Positions 16,086 through 25,048 of a DNA stretch of 64,000 nucleotides are shown here, in pieces. Origin of the DNA: UBA5336 sp964412785 (GTDB lineage Bacteria; Pseudomonadota; Alphaproteobacteria; Caulobacterales; Hyphomonadaceae); contig CAYPQD010000004.1 of NCBI GenBank assembly GCA_964412785.1, positions 1 to 64,000 on the forward strand, written 5' to 3'. How positions within the stretch are numbered: position 1 is the first letter of the stretch; each line of letters begins with the position of its first letter. The position numbers and the translations under genes are program-made. The notes under the pieces were generated by a model. The model saw only the letters and a program-made list of their open reading frames with translations, was not told the DNA's origin and ran no database searches.

Positions 16086-17215
16086 GCGACAGCGAATACC
16101 ATGACGCGATCTCCCCTGTGGAGGAGATCATCGAGGACGCCCGCAATGGGCGGATGTTCATTCTCGTTGATGCCGAGGACCGGGAGAATGAGGGCGATCT
16201 CATCATCCCGGCGAGCTATGCGACGCCTGATCATGTAAACTTCATGGCACGCTATGGCCGCGGGTTGATCTGCCTGGCGATGACCAGTGAGCGCGCGCGG
16301 GTCCTCAATCTCGACATGATGGCGCGCCTGAACCGGGAGAACATGGGCACCGCGTTCACTGTTTCGATCGAGGCGGCGGAAGGGGTGACCACGGGCATAT
16401 CGGCCCATGACCGGGCCCGTACCATCGCGGTCGCGATCGATCCCACGAAGGACCACGACGATATTGTCTCGCCGGGCCACGTCTTCCCGCTGATCGCCCG
16501 GGATGGCGGGACCCTCGTGCGTGCCGGCCATACCGAGGCGGCGGTCGATATCGCGCGCATGGCCGGGCTTTACCCGGCGGGTGTCATCTGTGAGATCATG
16601 AATGATGACGGCACAATGGCGCGCCTGCCGGACCTCGTCGCCTTTGCCCAGCTGCACACCCTGAAGATCGGTACGATCGCCGACCTGATCGCGTGGCGCC
16701 GGGACAATGACCGCTATCTCGAGCGGCGCGTCGAGGCGCCGCTCGACAGCGTCTTCGGCAATGGCTTCAAGACCGTCGTCTTCCGCAATGCGCTCGACGG
16801 GGCCGAGCATATCGCCATTGTCCATGGCCGGATCGACCCGGACGCGACGACGCTGGTGAGGGTCCACCGCACCGATGTCCTCGCCGACATTCTCGGCGAG
16901 CGCGGGCCGCGCCACGGGCTGGTGGAGACCGCGATGGGCGTGATCGCAGGCGCCGCCGAGCCGGGTGTGATCGTCATGGTCAACACCATGCGGCCAGATG
17001 CCCTGGCTGGCCGGCTGGGTGCCAAGGGCCCGGCGTCGTCCGATCCATCCGTTCCGCTTCGCGAATATGGCGTGGGCGCGCAAATCCTGCGAGAATTAGG
17101 TGTCAGGAAGATGGTCTTCCTGTCCAACACGCCGCCACAGAAGGTGGCCGGACTGGAAGGCTATGGCCTCAGCCTTGAGGGTTGGCGGTCGATGGAGCCG
17201 GGAGAGACCACATGA
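16082..17215 (+). CDS. ribB: RibBA-type protein: active DHBP synthase, degenerate GTP cyclohydrolase II half
   Basis: The first ~205 residues are 3,4-dihydroxy-2-butanone-4-phosphate synthase with DAEDRENEGDLIIPA, FMARYGRGLICLAM and GHTEAAVDIARMAGL. The second half (about 210-377) follows the RibA fold (VVFRNALDGAEHIAIVHG, VRVHRTDVLADIL) but contains no cysteine, so the three zinc-binding Cys of GTP cyclohydrolase II are missing, as is the CDCG region. Predicted role is DHBP synthesis from ribulose 5-phosphate; the C-terminal half may be structural. Hybrids with a dead RibA half are known in proteobacteria. Coupled to ribE and ribH by 4-base overlaps. Confidence 0.92.
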   Translation: MSDSEYHDAISPVEEIIEDARNGRMFILVDAEDRENEGDLIIPASYATPDHVNFMARYGRGLICLAMTSERARVLNLDMMARLNRENMGTAFTVSIEAAEGVTTGISAHDRARTIAVAIDPTKDHDDIVSPGHVFPLIARDGGTLVRAGHTEAAVDIARMAGLYPAGVICEIMNDDGTMARLPDLVAFAQLHTLKIGTIADLIAWRRDNDRYLERRVEAPLDSVFGNGFKTVVFRNALDGAEHIAIVHGRIDPDATTLVRVHRTDVLADILGERGPRHGLVETAMGVIAGAAEPGVIVMVNTMRPDALAGRLGAKGPASSDPSVPLREYGVGAQILRELGVRKMVFLSNTPPQKVAGLEGYGLSLEGWRSMEPGETT

Positions 17216-17640
17216 GCGCCAGGGTCCTGATCGCCACTTCGCGGTATTACACCGAAATTTCCACCGAGCTCGAGGCCGGGGCCCTGGCCGTCATGGAGGC
17301 GGCTGGCGCGACCACAGAGACCATCGTCGTGCCGGGTGCGTTCGAGGTGCCGGGCATCATCGCCATGGCGGCCGACAGCGCCCGCTATGACGGCTATGTG
17401 GCGCTTGGCTGCGTGATCCGAGGCGAGACTTCGCACTATGATTATGTCTGCGGCGAGAGCGCCCGCGGGTTGATGACGCTGGCAGTCGAGCGGCGTCTCG
17501 CCATCGGCTATGGCATCCTGACCGTGGAAAACCGGGACCAGGCCTGGGTTCGCGCCGATCGCACCCAGAAAAACAAGGGGGGCGATGCGGCCATGGCCTG
17601 CCTTGCGATGCTGGAAATGAGAAGGCGATTCGTGCGATGA
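17212..17640 (+). CDS. ribH: 6,7-dimethyl-8-ribityllumazine synthase
   Basis: The 142-residue protein shows the lumazine synthase blocks SRYYTEISTELEAGA, VPGAFEVPG, GCVIRGETSHYDYVC and GILTVENRDQAWVRA. It condenses the pyrimidine intermediate with DHBP and usually forms an icosahedral or decameric shell in the cytosol. The start is the ATG inside the ATGA overlap with ribBA; a start 30 bases upstream would only add residues read from ribBA sequence. The stop overlaps nusB. Confidence 0.96.
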   Translation: MSARVLIATSRYYTEISTELEAGALAVMEAAGATTETIVVPGAFEVPGIIAMAADSARYDGYVALGCVIRGETSHYDYVCGESARGLMTLAVERRLAIGYGILTVENRDQAWVRADRTQKNKGGDAAMACLAMLEMRRRFVR

Positions 17641-18113
17641 GCGAGGGGTCGGTGCCATTCGATGTCACCCGGGCACGGCGGGCCGGCGCACGGCTTGCTG
17701 CCGTCCAGGCGCTCTTCGAACTGGAACAGAGCGGCCGGAGCGTGCGCGCGGTGATCCGCGACTTCATGGACGACCGGCTCGGTCTTGGGCCGGAGGGCGA
17801 GCCGGTTGAGGAAGCCGATCCGGACCTGTTCAAGTCCATCGTCGAGGGCGCCGCTACCCATCAGGACGCCGTCGACCGGGCGATCGCGGCGCGCCTGGCC
17901 GAGGGCTGGCGCCTCACCCGGCTCGATACGATCAGCCGGGCGATCCTGCGCGCCGCGGCGGCCGAACTGATCGCGCATCCCCATCTCTCCCACGCCATCA
18001 TCATGGACGAGTATGTCTCGCTGGCCCACGACTTCTTCGGAGATGGCGGCGAGCCACGCTTCATCAATGGCGTCCTCGATGCAATGGCGAGGGACTTGCG
18101 CCCCGAACCCTGA
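17637..18113 (+). CDS. nusB: Transcription antitermination factor NusB
   Basis: The 158-residue all-helical protein carries ARRAGARLAAVQALFELEQSG at the N-terminus and FINGVLDAMARDL at the C-terminus, both characteristic of NusB. It binds boxA RNA with NusE in rRNA antitermination complexes. It sits between ribH and thiL, the common bacterial arrangement, with a 4-base overlap with ribH and 11 bases before thiL. Confidence 0.95.
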   Translation: MSEGSVPFDVTRARRAGARLAAVQALFELEQSGRSVRAVIRDFMDDRLGLGPEGEPVEEADPDLFKSIVEGAATHQDAVDRAIAARLAEGWRLTRLDTISRAILRAAAAELIAHPHLSHAIIMDEYVSLAHDFFGDGGEPRFINGVLDAMARDLRPEP

Positions 18114-18124
18114 GACGGTCAATC

Positions 18125-19051
18125 ATGCAGGAGACCGACTGGATCGCACGGCACCTTGCGCCGATCGCCCGCACCTGCGGCGCAGCGGCCCTCACGGACG
18201 ATGTGGCCGAATTGCGTGTCACCGGGCGGGTGGTCGCAACGCTCGATTCACTGGTCGAGGGGGTCCATTTCCTGCCCGATGACCCTATCGAGACAGTGGC
18301 GCGCAAACTCGTCCGCGTGAACGTGTCGGACTGCCTGGCCGCCGGCGCCGTGCCGCTGCAGGCTCTGCTCGGCCTGTTCTGGCCGGCGGAGCGCGAGGAA
18401 GCGGCGTTCGCGCGCTTCTGCCAGGCCCTCGGTGCGGAACTCGACGCCTGGGGCGCCGACCTGGTCGGTGGCGATACCGTGCGCAGCGCCCGAGGGCTTT
18501 CCGCAGCGCTGACCCTGACCGGGCAGTGCGGCCCTGGCGGACCGGTTCGCCGCTCGGGCGGGCGTGCTGGCGACGTCCTGCTGCTGACCGGCGAGATCGG
18601 CTGGGGCCTGATTGGGCTGGAGGCGGCGCGGTCCGGCGGGCCGGCTGCACCGCTTGGGCGCTATCGCGTGCCGGAATTGCCCCCGCTCGGCGCCGCCGGT
18701 CTGGTCGCGGCGCGCGCGCGCGCTGCGCTCGACATCTCCGATGGCCTTCTGGGAGATGCGGCCCGGCTCGCCGGGGCCAGCCAGACCGGTGCGGCAATCG
18801 ACCTTGACGCGGTTGCCTTTGCCGAATCCGGCATTGTTACCGCGCGCCGCCTCGCGCTCGCCACGGCCGGGGATGATTACCAGCTCCTGCTGGCCGTGCC
18901 GCCGGGCGAGGTCGCAGGCGCACTCGCGGATGCCCGGGCGATCGGCTTGCGGCTCTGCGCGATTGGGCGGCTGACGGAAACACCCGGGCTGGGCGTGACC
19001 GCTGCGGGGCGCGCCGTCGACCTGCCGTCCTCGCTCGCCTGGGAGCACTGA
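18125..19051 (+). CDS. thiL: Thiamine-monophosphate kinase
   Basis: The 308-residue protein has the AIR-synthase-like ATP fold of ThiL: TLDSLVEGVHFLPDD, KLVRVNVSDCLAAGAVPLQALLGL, GADLVGGDTVRS and ALDISDGLLGDAARL. It phosphorylates thiamine phosphate to thiamine pyrophosphate. The last gene of the rib/nusB cluster; a gap of 135 bases separates it from hppA, so hppA may have its own promoter. No thiamine riboswitch is visible. Confidence 0.95.
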   Translation: MQETDWIARHLAPIARTCGAAALTDDVAELRVTGRVVATLDSLVEGVHFLPDDPIETVARKLVRVNVSDCLAAGAVPLQALLGLFWPAEREEAAFARFCQALGAELDAWGADLVGGDTVRSARGLSAALTLTGQCGPGGPVRRSGGRAGDVLLLTGEIGWGLIGLEAARSGGPAAPLGRYRVPELPPLGAAGLVAARARAALDISDGLLGDAARLAGASQTGAAIDLDAVAFAESGIVTARRLALATAGDDYQLLLAVPPGEVAGALADARAIGLRLCAIGRLTETPGLGVTAAGRAVDLPSSLAWEH

Positions 19052-19186
19052 CGCGCAGGTTGGTTTATCGCGCTTGAAAAGAGGTTGCTTGCGTCCAGCG
19101 GGCGGTTTTGGCACGTCTGCATCAACCGAGTCGCGCGGTGGCATGGCGTCGCCCGCAAAAGAGACAGGAAGGGGAGGGCACCGTTC

Positions 19187-21355
19187 ATGGGCCTCTGGTA
19201 TTGGCTGGCGCTGGTCGCTGGCGGGATTTCGATTGTCTACGGATGGTTGCAGATCAACTCCATCATGGCCGCGCCGGCGGGCGACAAGCGCATGCAGGAG
19301 ATCGCCACGGCGATCCGCGAGGGCGCGGATGCGTATCTTCGTCGCCAGTACCGGACGATCGCGATTGTCGGCATTGCCGTTCTCGTGGTGCTGGCCCTCC
19401 TGTTTCAGAACTGGCAGGTGCCGCTTGGCTTCCTGCTGGGTGCGGTGCTGTCAGGCGCGGCGGGCTTTATCGGCATGAAGGTATCCGTGCAGGCGAATGT
19501 GCGCACCACCGAAGCGGCGAAGGCCAGCCTGCAGGCCGGCCTGTCGATCGCATTCAAGTCCGGTGCGATTACCGGCATGCTCGTGGTCGGGCTCGCGCTG
19601 CTCGGCATCGTTCTCTATTATGGCATGCTTGTCGGTGTTTCCGGTCTCGACATCGCCGTCACCGAGGAGAAGCGCCTCATCATTGATGGCCTGGTGGCGC
19701 TCGGCTTCGGGGCGTCTCTCATCTCGATCTTCGCGCGCCTCGGCGGCGGCATCTTCACCAAGGGCGCCGATGTTGGCGGCGACATGGTCGGCAAGGTGGA
19801 AGCGGGTATTCCCGAAGATGACCCGCGCAATGCCGCGACCATTGCCGACAATGTGGGCGACAATGTCGGCGACTGTGCCGGCATGGCGGCGGACCTGTTC
19901 GAGACCTATGCGGTGACGATTGTCGCGACCATGGTTCTGGGTGCGATCTATTTCGCCAGCGCACCCTATCTCGGCGCGATCCTGATCCTGCCACTGGCGA
20001 TCTGTGCAGTGTGCATCTTTGCCTCCATCGTCGGCACCGTCTTCGTGCGGCTGGCGCCGGGCTCTCAGAACGTGATGGGGGCGCTTTACAAAGGCCTCAT
20101 TGCCACCGGAGTGATCTCGCTTGGTGGGCTCGCTTTGGTCATCTGGAACGTCCTGCCTGGCGGATTCGGTCCGCTGCAGGATGCCGGCGAGCTTCTCGGC
20201 CTGCGCACGCGTGACGGCAGCGCGGCGGAAGTGGTGACCGGGGCGGACCTGTTCATCTGCGGCGCCGCCGGCCTTGTCGTGACCGCGCTGATCGTCTGGA
20301 TCACCGAGTACTATACCGGCACAAACTATCGGCCGGTGCGCTCGGTCGCGCGGGCATCGGAGTCCGGCCACGGCACCAATGTCATCCAGGGCCTCGCGGT
20401 GTCTCTGGAATCGACGGCACTTCCGGCCCTCGTGATCATTGCCGGGATCGTGCTGACCTACAATCTGGCCGGCCTGTTCGGTATCGCGATTGCAACCACA
20501 ACCATGCTGGCGCTGGCCGGTATCATCATCGCGCTCGATGCCTTCGGGCCGGTGACGGACAATGCCGGCGGTATTGCCGAAATGGCCGAGCTACCGTCGG
20601 AGGTGCGGGTTACGACGGATATGCTGGATGCCGTTGGCAACACCACCAAGGCGGTCACCAAGGGCTATGCCATCGGCTCGGCCGGTCTTGGCGCGCTTGT
20701 CCTGTTCGCGGCCTATACCGAGGACATCCGCTTCTTCGCCGGAGTGCCGGGCAGCGCCCTTGAGGGCATTTCGGTGAACTTCTCGCTGTCCAATCCCTAT
20801 GTGGTGATCGGCCTGTTGTTCGGCGGCCTGTTGCCCAACCTCTTCAGCGGCATGTCGATGATGGCGGTGGGGCGGGCGGCCCAGTCGGTTGTGGAGGAAG
20901 TCCGCCGGCAGTTCCGCGAGACCCCTGGCATCATGGAAGGCACGGTGCGACCCGATTATCGACGGGCGGTCGATATCCTCACCCAGGCGGCGATCCGGGA
21001 GATGATCGTGCCCTCGCTCCTGCCCGTCCTGGCGCCCGTGGTGCTGTTCCTCGTGGTGCTTTGGATCGCCGGCATGGCGGCGGCGCTGGCCGCGGTCGGG
21101 GCAATGCTGCTTGGCGTTATCGTCACCGGCCTGTTCGTGGCGATCTCCATGACTTCAGGTGGCGGGGCGTGGGACAACGCCAAGAAGTATATCGAGGACG
21201 GCCATCATGGCGGCAAGGGCTCTGAGGCCCACAAGGCGGCCGTCACCGGTGATACCGTCGGCGATCCCTACAAGGATACCGCCGGCCCGGCGGTGAACCC
21301 GATGATCAAGATCACCAATATCGTGGCACTTCTGATGCTTGCGGTGATCGCCTGA
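19187..21355 (+). CDS. hppA: Membrane-bound proton-pumping pyrophosphatase, K+-independent type
   Basis: The 722-residue integral membrane protein has the H+-PPase signature FTKGADVGGDMVGKVEAGIPEDDPRN and DNVGDNVGDCAGMAADLFE, and about 16 membrane segments. It hydrolyses pyrophosphate and pumps protons. Lys488 in GNTTKAVTKGYAIGS occupies the position that is Ala in K+-dependent enzymes and Lys in K+-independent ones, so the K+-independent class is predicted. The ATG at 19187 follows GGAAGGGGAGG; an in-frame start at 19085 would add 34 residues that do not look like part of the family. A strong hairpin follows the gene. Confidence 0.96.
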   Translation: MGLWYWLALVAGGISIVYGWLQINSIMAAPAGDKRMQEIATAIREGADAYLRRQYRTIAIVGIAVLVVLALLFQNWQVPLGFLLGAVLSGAAGFIGMKVSVQANVRTTEAAKASLQAGLSIAFKSGAITGMLVVGLALLGIVLYYGMLVGVSGLDIAVTEEKRLIIDGLVALGFGASLISIFARLGGGIFTKGADVGGDMVGKVEAGIPEDDPRNAATIADNVGDNVGDCAGMAADLFETYAVTIVATMVLGAIYFASAPYLGAILILPLAICAVCIFASIVGTVFVRLAPGSQNVMGALYKGLIATGVISLGGLALVIWNVLPGGFGPLQDAGELLGLRTRDGSAAEVVTGADLFICGAAGLVVTALIVWITEYYTGTNYRPVRSVARASESGHGTNVIQGLAVSLESTALPALVIIAGIVLTYNLAGLFGIAIATTTMLALAGIIIALDAFGPVTDNAGGIAEMAELPSEVRVTTDMLDAVGNTTKAVTKGYAIGSAGLGALVLFAAYTEDIRFFAGVPGSALEGISVNFSLSNPYVVIGLLFGGLLPNLFSGMSMMAVGRAAQSVVEEVRRQFRETPGIMEGTVRPDYRRAVDILTQAAIREMIVPSLLPVLAPVVLFLVVLWIAGMAAALAAVGAMLLGVIVTGLFVAISMTSGGGAWDNAKKYIEDGHHGGKGSEAHKAAVTGDTVGDPYKDTAGPAVNPMIKITNIVALLMLAVIA

Positions 21356-21430
21356 CGGCAGGCTTGATGCAAGTCGGGATGCGGCGTGCCGGGCCCGTAC
21401 GCCCCGGGACACCCTCAGGAGAATGAGAAA

Positions 21431-21457
21431 GCCCCGGGGTTATGGGCGCCCCGGGGC
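21431..21457. terminator. Terminator hairpin between convergent hppA and bamE
   Basis: Perfect 9-bp arms GCCCCGGGG (21431-21439) and CCCCGGGGC (21449-21457). The - strand continues TTTCTCATTCT and the + strand CTCTTGTG, so both sides are pyrimidine-rich but without long T runs. Confidence 0.75.
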
Positions 21458-21493
21458 CTCTTGTGCCGTATTGGGCGTCCCGACGGGCCGCGC

Positions 21494-21973
21494 TCAGCGA
21501 CCGGTCGGGTTGGCTGGGGTCGTTTCGTCGGTACGCGGCAGCGGGCTGGCCCCGATCGTGCCGAAGAGCTGCTCCCACAGGCCAAGCTCGCGCCCGCGGG
21601 TGGGCGTCTCGCGAGCGGCATACTGGATCACCTTGCCGTCCGTCCGGTCATATTCCAGCACCTCCTCAACCAGGTCGTCCTCGCCGAACCGGATGGCGGT
21701 GACCCGGCGCTCGGCCGTCTTCGGACGGTAGAAGGCGACGCGTTCCTGGATGTCGGTGATGTAAAACCAGGTGCTTTCATCGAAGACGCTCTTTGTTGAC
21801 GGCGTGCCTAACCGGGCGAGCACCGTTGAGCGGTTGTCCACGCCGGGTTCGATCTCCGACGGAGCGACCTCGTCGACCACATAGCCGTGAAAGTCCTGCA
21901 CCGGGGTGATACAGGCCGATGTGGCGGCCGAGGTCGCCACCAGTGTTGCTGCAAGGAGTGTCCGTCGCGCCAT
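21494..21973 (-). CDS. bamE: Outer-membrane assembly lipoprotein BamE (SmpA/OmlA family)
   Basis: From the ATG at 21973, preceded by AGGAG, the product is 159 residues with a lipoprotein signal ending TSAC (Cys21). The mature part contains VDNRSTVLARLGTPSTKSVFDESTWFYI, the standard BamE/SmpA pattern of a helix followed by a WFY strand. BamE stabilises the BamA-BamD complex that inserts outer-membrane proteins. A start 150 codons upstream would overlap the divergent chaperone gene antisense and lacks a signal. The 87-base gap to the divergent gene must contain both promoters. Confidence 0.93.
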   Translation of the reverse strand: MARRTLLAATLVATSAATSACITPVQDFHGYVVDEVAPSEIEPGVDNRSTVLARLGTPSTKSVFDESTWFYITDIQERVAFYRPKTAERRVTAIRFGEDDLVEEVLEYDRTDGKVIQYAARETPTRGRELGLWEQLFGTIGASPLPRTDETTPANPTGR

Positions 21974-22060
21974 GGCCGCTCTCCTGTTCCGTGCTAACTG
22001 AGGTATGGGCGTGGCGCCGGCTTGGCAAGCCGGGTGACGCACCGTTGGTGGAGGCGCCAC

Positions 22061-22585
22061 ATGATCCTGCGATTCGTGAAGCCACGCCGCAACGCCGGCC
22101 GGCCCCTGCATGATGCGGTAATGGCCGGTGCGCTGGCACCGGAGCTGTATCTTGCCGGCATTGGCGAGGACACGTTTGAGGGCCGGTTCGACATGGTCAG
22201 CCTGCATGCCATCATGGTAATGCGCCACCTGCGCACGCTCGGCGAGAAGGGGCGGATGGCCGCCGATTCGCTCTATCGTTCGGTCTTTGACGGGCTGGAC
22301 TATGCCCTGCGCGAAGAAGGGGTTGGTGATTCCTCGATTGCCAGGAAGGTGCGCGGTCATGGCGAGGTTTTCTTTGGCCTCGCCCGCGCCCTCGACGGGG
22401 CGCTCGACGCACCGGAAGCTCATGCGGCGGTGGCGGATGTGCTAGCGCGCAATGGCATCGGACGGGGCAACCCAGCTGGCGCGCTCGGCTATCTCCTGTC
22501 TGCCGAGGCCGTTCTGTCGGCAATGCCGGATGAGCGGATCCTGTCCGGTGCTATCGACTGGCCTCACCCAATGGCAGGCGGCTGA
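22061..22585 (+). CDS. Ubiquinol-cytochrome c chaperone family protein (Cbp3-like)
   Basis: The 174-residue protein shows the LHDAVMAGALAPELYL and DTFEGRFDMVSLHAIMVMRHL pattern of the ubiquinol-cytochrome c chaperone family, related to mitochondrial Cbp3, which assists assembly of the bc1 complex. The ATG at 22061 has GGAGG-like sequence upstream. In many alphaproteobacteria this gene is followed by a DUF177 (YceD) gene and then plsX. Here only 78 bases separate it from plsX, so DUF177 is absent from this position. Confidence 0.88.
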   Translation: MILRFVKPRRNAGRPLHDAVMAGALAPELYLAGIGEDTFEGRFDMVSLHAIMVMRHLRTLGEKGRMAADSLYRSVFDGLDYALREEGVGDSSIARKVRGHGEVFFGLARALDGALDAPEAHAAVADVLARNGIGRGNPAGALGYLLSAEAVLSAMPDERILSGAIDWPHPMAGG

Positions 22586-22663
22586 CAGCGTCCGGGCGTT
22601 GCGTTCGCTGGGCCGGCTGACTAGTGTCGCGGCGCCGGATTGCTTCGGTCGGACGGGAGAGGC

Positions 22664-23722
22664 GTGGTGGTCCCTGTAATTCTCTCGATTGACGCCATGG
22701 GCGGCGACCATGGACCGGCAACGAGCCTTGCCGGCACCGCCCGGTTTGCATCCCAGCGAACAGATGTCCGCTTCCTGCTGCACGGCGATGGGGAGGCGAT
22801 CGAGCGCCATCTCTCGGTCTACCCCGCGCTGAAGCCACTTGCCGGGATTCGCCACACGCCCGACGAGGTGGCGATGGACGACAAGCCGTCCCAGGCCTTG
22901 CGCAAGCGCACCTCGAGCATGTGGCGGGCGGTCAAGGCCGTGGCCGATGGCGAGGCGCACGCGGCGGTCTCCGCGGGCAATACCGGCGCTCTCATGGCGA
23001 TCTCCATGCTGGCCCTGCGCAAGCTGGAGGGGGTGTACCGCCCGGCGATGACGGCGCTCTGGCCAACCTTTCGCGGCCGCACCGTGGTTCTCGATGTGGG
23101 CGCCAATCTGGAGGCGGACCCGCACCAGTTGCTGACCTATGCGATCATGGGCGAGGCCTATGCGCGGGCGGTTCTGGGGATTGACCGCCCTTCGATCGGC
23201 CTGCTCAACATCGGCGCGGAAGAGATGAAGGGCCATGACGAGGTCCGCCAGGCGGCCAATCTGGTGCGCAGTTGCGGGGTCGATCTGAACTATGCCGGCT
23301 TTGTCGAGGGCGATGACATCTCCGCCGGCGCAGTCGACGTGGTGGTGACCGACGGGTTCACCGGCAATGTCGCCCTGAAGTCCGCGGAAGGGACCGCCCG
23401 CCTGGTCGGGGCCTATGTGAAGGAGGCCCTGACCTCCAGCATGGCGACTCGGTTGGGCGCCCTGATGGCCTCCAGGGGGCTGGGGCAGCTGCGCGAGCGG
23501 CTCGATCCCTCCAACGTCAATGGCGGCGTCCTGCTCGGGCTCAACGGCATCGCCGTGAAGAGCCATGGCAGCGCTGACGCGAAAGGCTTTGCCACGGCGC
23601 TCGGCCTTGCCCTCGACCTCTCGCGAAGTCATTTCCAAACCGAGGTGTCGGAAAGCCTCAGACGCCTGGAAAGCCGCCCGGGCACCACGGACGATCCGGT
23701 CCCGTCGGAAACCACCGCATGA
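22664..23722 (+). CDS. plsX: Phosphate acyltransferase PlsX
   Basis: The 352-residue protein begins ILSIDAMGGDHGP, the PlsX hallmark, and contains AAVSAGNTGALMAIS, VLDVGANLEADP, LLNIGAEEMKG, and VVVTDGFTGNVALKSAEG. It makes acyl-phosphate from acyl-ACP for phospholipid synthesis. The start is one of two adjacent GTG codons (22664 or 22667) behind GGGAGAGG; no ATG is available before the conserved DAMGG. It overlaps fabH by four bases. Confidence 0.95.
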   Translation: MVVPVILSIDAMGGDHGPATSLAGTARFASQRTDVRFLLHGDGEAIERHLSVYPALKPLAGIRHTPDEVAMDDKPSQALRKRTSSMWRAVKAVADGEAHAAVSAGNTGALMAISMLALRKLEGVYRPAMTALWPTFRGRTVVLDVGANLEADPHQLLTYAIMGEAYARAVLGIDRPSIGLLNIGAEEMKGHDEVRQAANLVRSCGVDLNYAGFVEGDDISAGAVDVVVTDGFTGNVALKSAEGTARLVGAYVKEALTSSMATRLGALMASRGLGQLRERLDPSNVNGGVLLGLNGIAVKSHGSADAKGFATALGLALDLSRSHFQTEVSESLRRLESRPGTTDDPVPSETTA

Positions 23723-24690
23723 TCCTGACAAGAACCCGCATAGAAGGGGTCGGCACTTACCTGCCTGATCGGGTCCTCTCCAATGAGGACCTCGCCCGGA
23801 TGGTTGACACCTCCGATGACTGGATACACGCCCGCACGGGGATTCGTGAGCGGCGGATTGCCGCCGAGGACCAGGTGACGAGCGATCTGGCAGCGGCGGC
23901 TGCAATCCGCGCGCTGGAGGATGCCGGGCGCACTGCCGGCGAGGTCGACGTGATCGTGCTGGCGACCACGACGCCGGACAAGACTTTCCCGGCGACCGCG
24001 ACGGCTGTGCAGGCGAAGATCGGCATGGGCGAGGGAGCCGCCTTCGACGTACAGGCGGTGTGCTCGGGTTTCCTGTTTGCTTTGGCGACGGCTGACGGGC
24101 TTCTAAGCAAGGGGCTGTTCCGGCGTGGCCTCGTCATCGGTGCTGAGACATTCTCTCGCATCATTGACTGGTCCGACCGTGGTACCTGCGTGCTGTTCGG
24201 CGATGGCGCCGGGGCCGTGGTCGTTGAGGCGGGGCCCGCTGATGCCGATGACCGCGGCATACTCGCCCACCATGTGCGCACCGACGGGACCAAGGGCGAG
24301 CTGCTGCATGTGGATGGCGGCGTCTCCTCCACCGGGACGGTTGGCCATGTGCGCATGCTGGGCAACCAGGTCTTCAAGCACGCTGTTACCAATATTTCCG
24401 CAGCCATCGAGGCGGTGCTCCGCGAGAGTGGGTATAACGCCAACGAGATCGACTGGTTCGTGCCCCACCAGGCCAACCAGCGTATACTCGATGGCGTGGC
24501 GAAGAAGCTGGCAATCAATCCGGAACGGATCGTCTCGACGGTTGCGCGCCATGGCAACACGTCGGCAGCCTCAATTCCCCTGGCGCTCGGCGAGGCCATT
24601 GCCGACGGACGCATCAAGCGGGGCGATCTCATCCTGACCGAAGCCATGGGAGGCGGTTTTTCCTGGGGGGCCTCTCTCTTCAGGCTTTAA
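23719..24690 (+). CDS. fabH: 3-oxoacyl-ACP synthase III
   Basis: The 323-residue condensing enzyme starts fatty-acid synthesis by joining acetyl-CoA and malonyl-ACP. Catalytic residues are all present: Cys115 in AVCSGF, His250 in VPHQAN and Asn280 in HGNTSAAS. TSDDWIHARTGIRERR is the usual N-terminal block. Translationally coupled to plsX through ATGA. The stop region already contains TTAA motifs that belong to the ihfA upstream region. Confidence 0.97.
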   Translation: MILTRTRIEGVGTYLPDRVLSNEDLARMVDTSDDWIHARTGIRERRIAAEDQVTSDLAAAAAIRALEDAGRTAGEVDVIVLATTTPDKTFPATATAVQAKIGMGEGAAFDVQAVCSGFLFALATADGLLSKGLFRRGLVIGAETFSRIIDWSDRGTCVLFGDGAGAVVVEAGPADADDRGILAHHVRTDGTKGELLHVDGGVSSTGTVGHVRMLGNQVFKHAVTNISAAIEAVLRESGYNANEIDWFVPHQANQRILDGVAKKLAINPERIVSTVARHGNTSAASIPLALGEAIADGRIKRGDLILTEAMGGGFSWGASLFRL

Positions 24691-24697
24691 GTATTCC

Positions 24698-24724
24698 GTT
24701 AATTTCTGCACTGTATCCATTAAC
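24698..24724. promoter_or_regulatory. Inverted repeat GTTAAT-N15-ATTAAC upstream of ihfA
   Basis: Perfect 6-bp arms at 24698-24703 and 24719-24724 lie 18-44 bases before the ihfA start. A third TTAA is at 24687-24690. The short AT-rich segment is the only space for an ihfA promoter. TTAA spacing does not fit the CtrA N7 rule. Confidence 0.35.
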
Positions 24725-24741
24725 CTGCAGTGGAGAGCCGC

Positions 24742-25035
24742 ATGTCCCAGACCATCACCCGGGCCCAGGTCACCGACGCCCTTGTCCGCGAAATCGGATG
24801 CTCGCGCCAGGAATCGTTGCGAATGCTCGACGAAACCCTGGAACTCATCGGCGAGGCACTCGAGACGGAAGGTGTCGTGAAGCTCTCGCGCTTCGGCAAC
24901 TTTGTCGTTCGCGAGAAGACGGCCCGGATCGGTCGGAACCCCAAGACCGGTGATGATGCCGAAATCTCGGCCCGGCGCGTGGTCTCCTTCCGCCCGTCGC
25001 CCATGCTGAAGGCGCGGGTTGATCCCAGCAGCTGA
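24742..25035 (+). CDS. ihfA: Integration host factor, alpha subunit
   Basis: The 97-residue DNA-bending protein shows LVREIGCSRQESLRMLDETLELIGEAL, the KLSRFGNFVVREK arm base and GRNPKTGDDAEISARRVVSFRPS, which includes the proline-tipped minor-groove arm. It dimerises with IhfB. The start at ATG 24742 is preceded by GGAGAG; an in-frame GTG at 24730 would add four residues. The position after fabH and before a MerR gene is typical of alphaproteobacteria. Confidence 0.94.
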   Translation: MSQTITRAQVTDALVREIGCSRQESLRMLDETLELIGEALETEGVVKLSRFGNFVVREKTARIGRNPKTGDDAEISARRVVSFRPSPMLKARVDPSS

Positions 25036-25048
25036 GGAGGACGAGCCG

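Noticed and set aside
16712..17215. Functional GTP cyclohydrolase II (ribA)
   Set aside because: No zinc-binding cysteine is present in this half, so only the ribB function is annotated.
24687..24702. CtrA site upstream of ihfA
   Set aside because: The two TTAA motifs are eight bases apart rather than seven, so the site was not called as CtrA.
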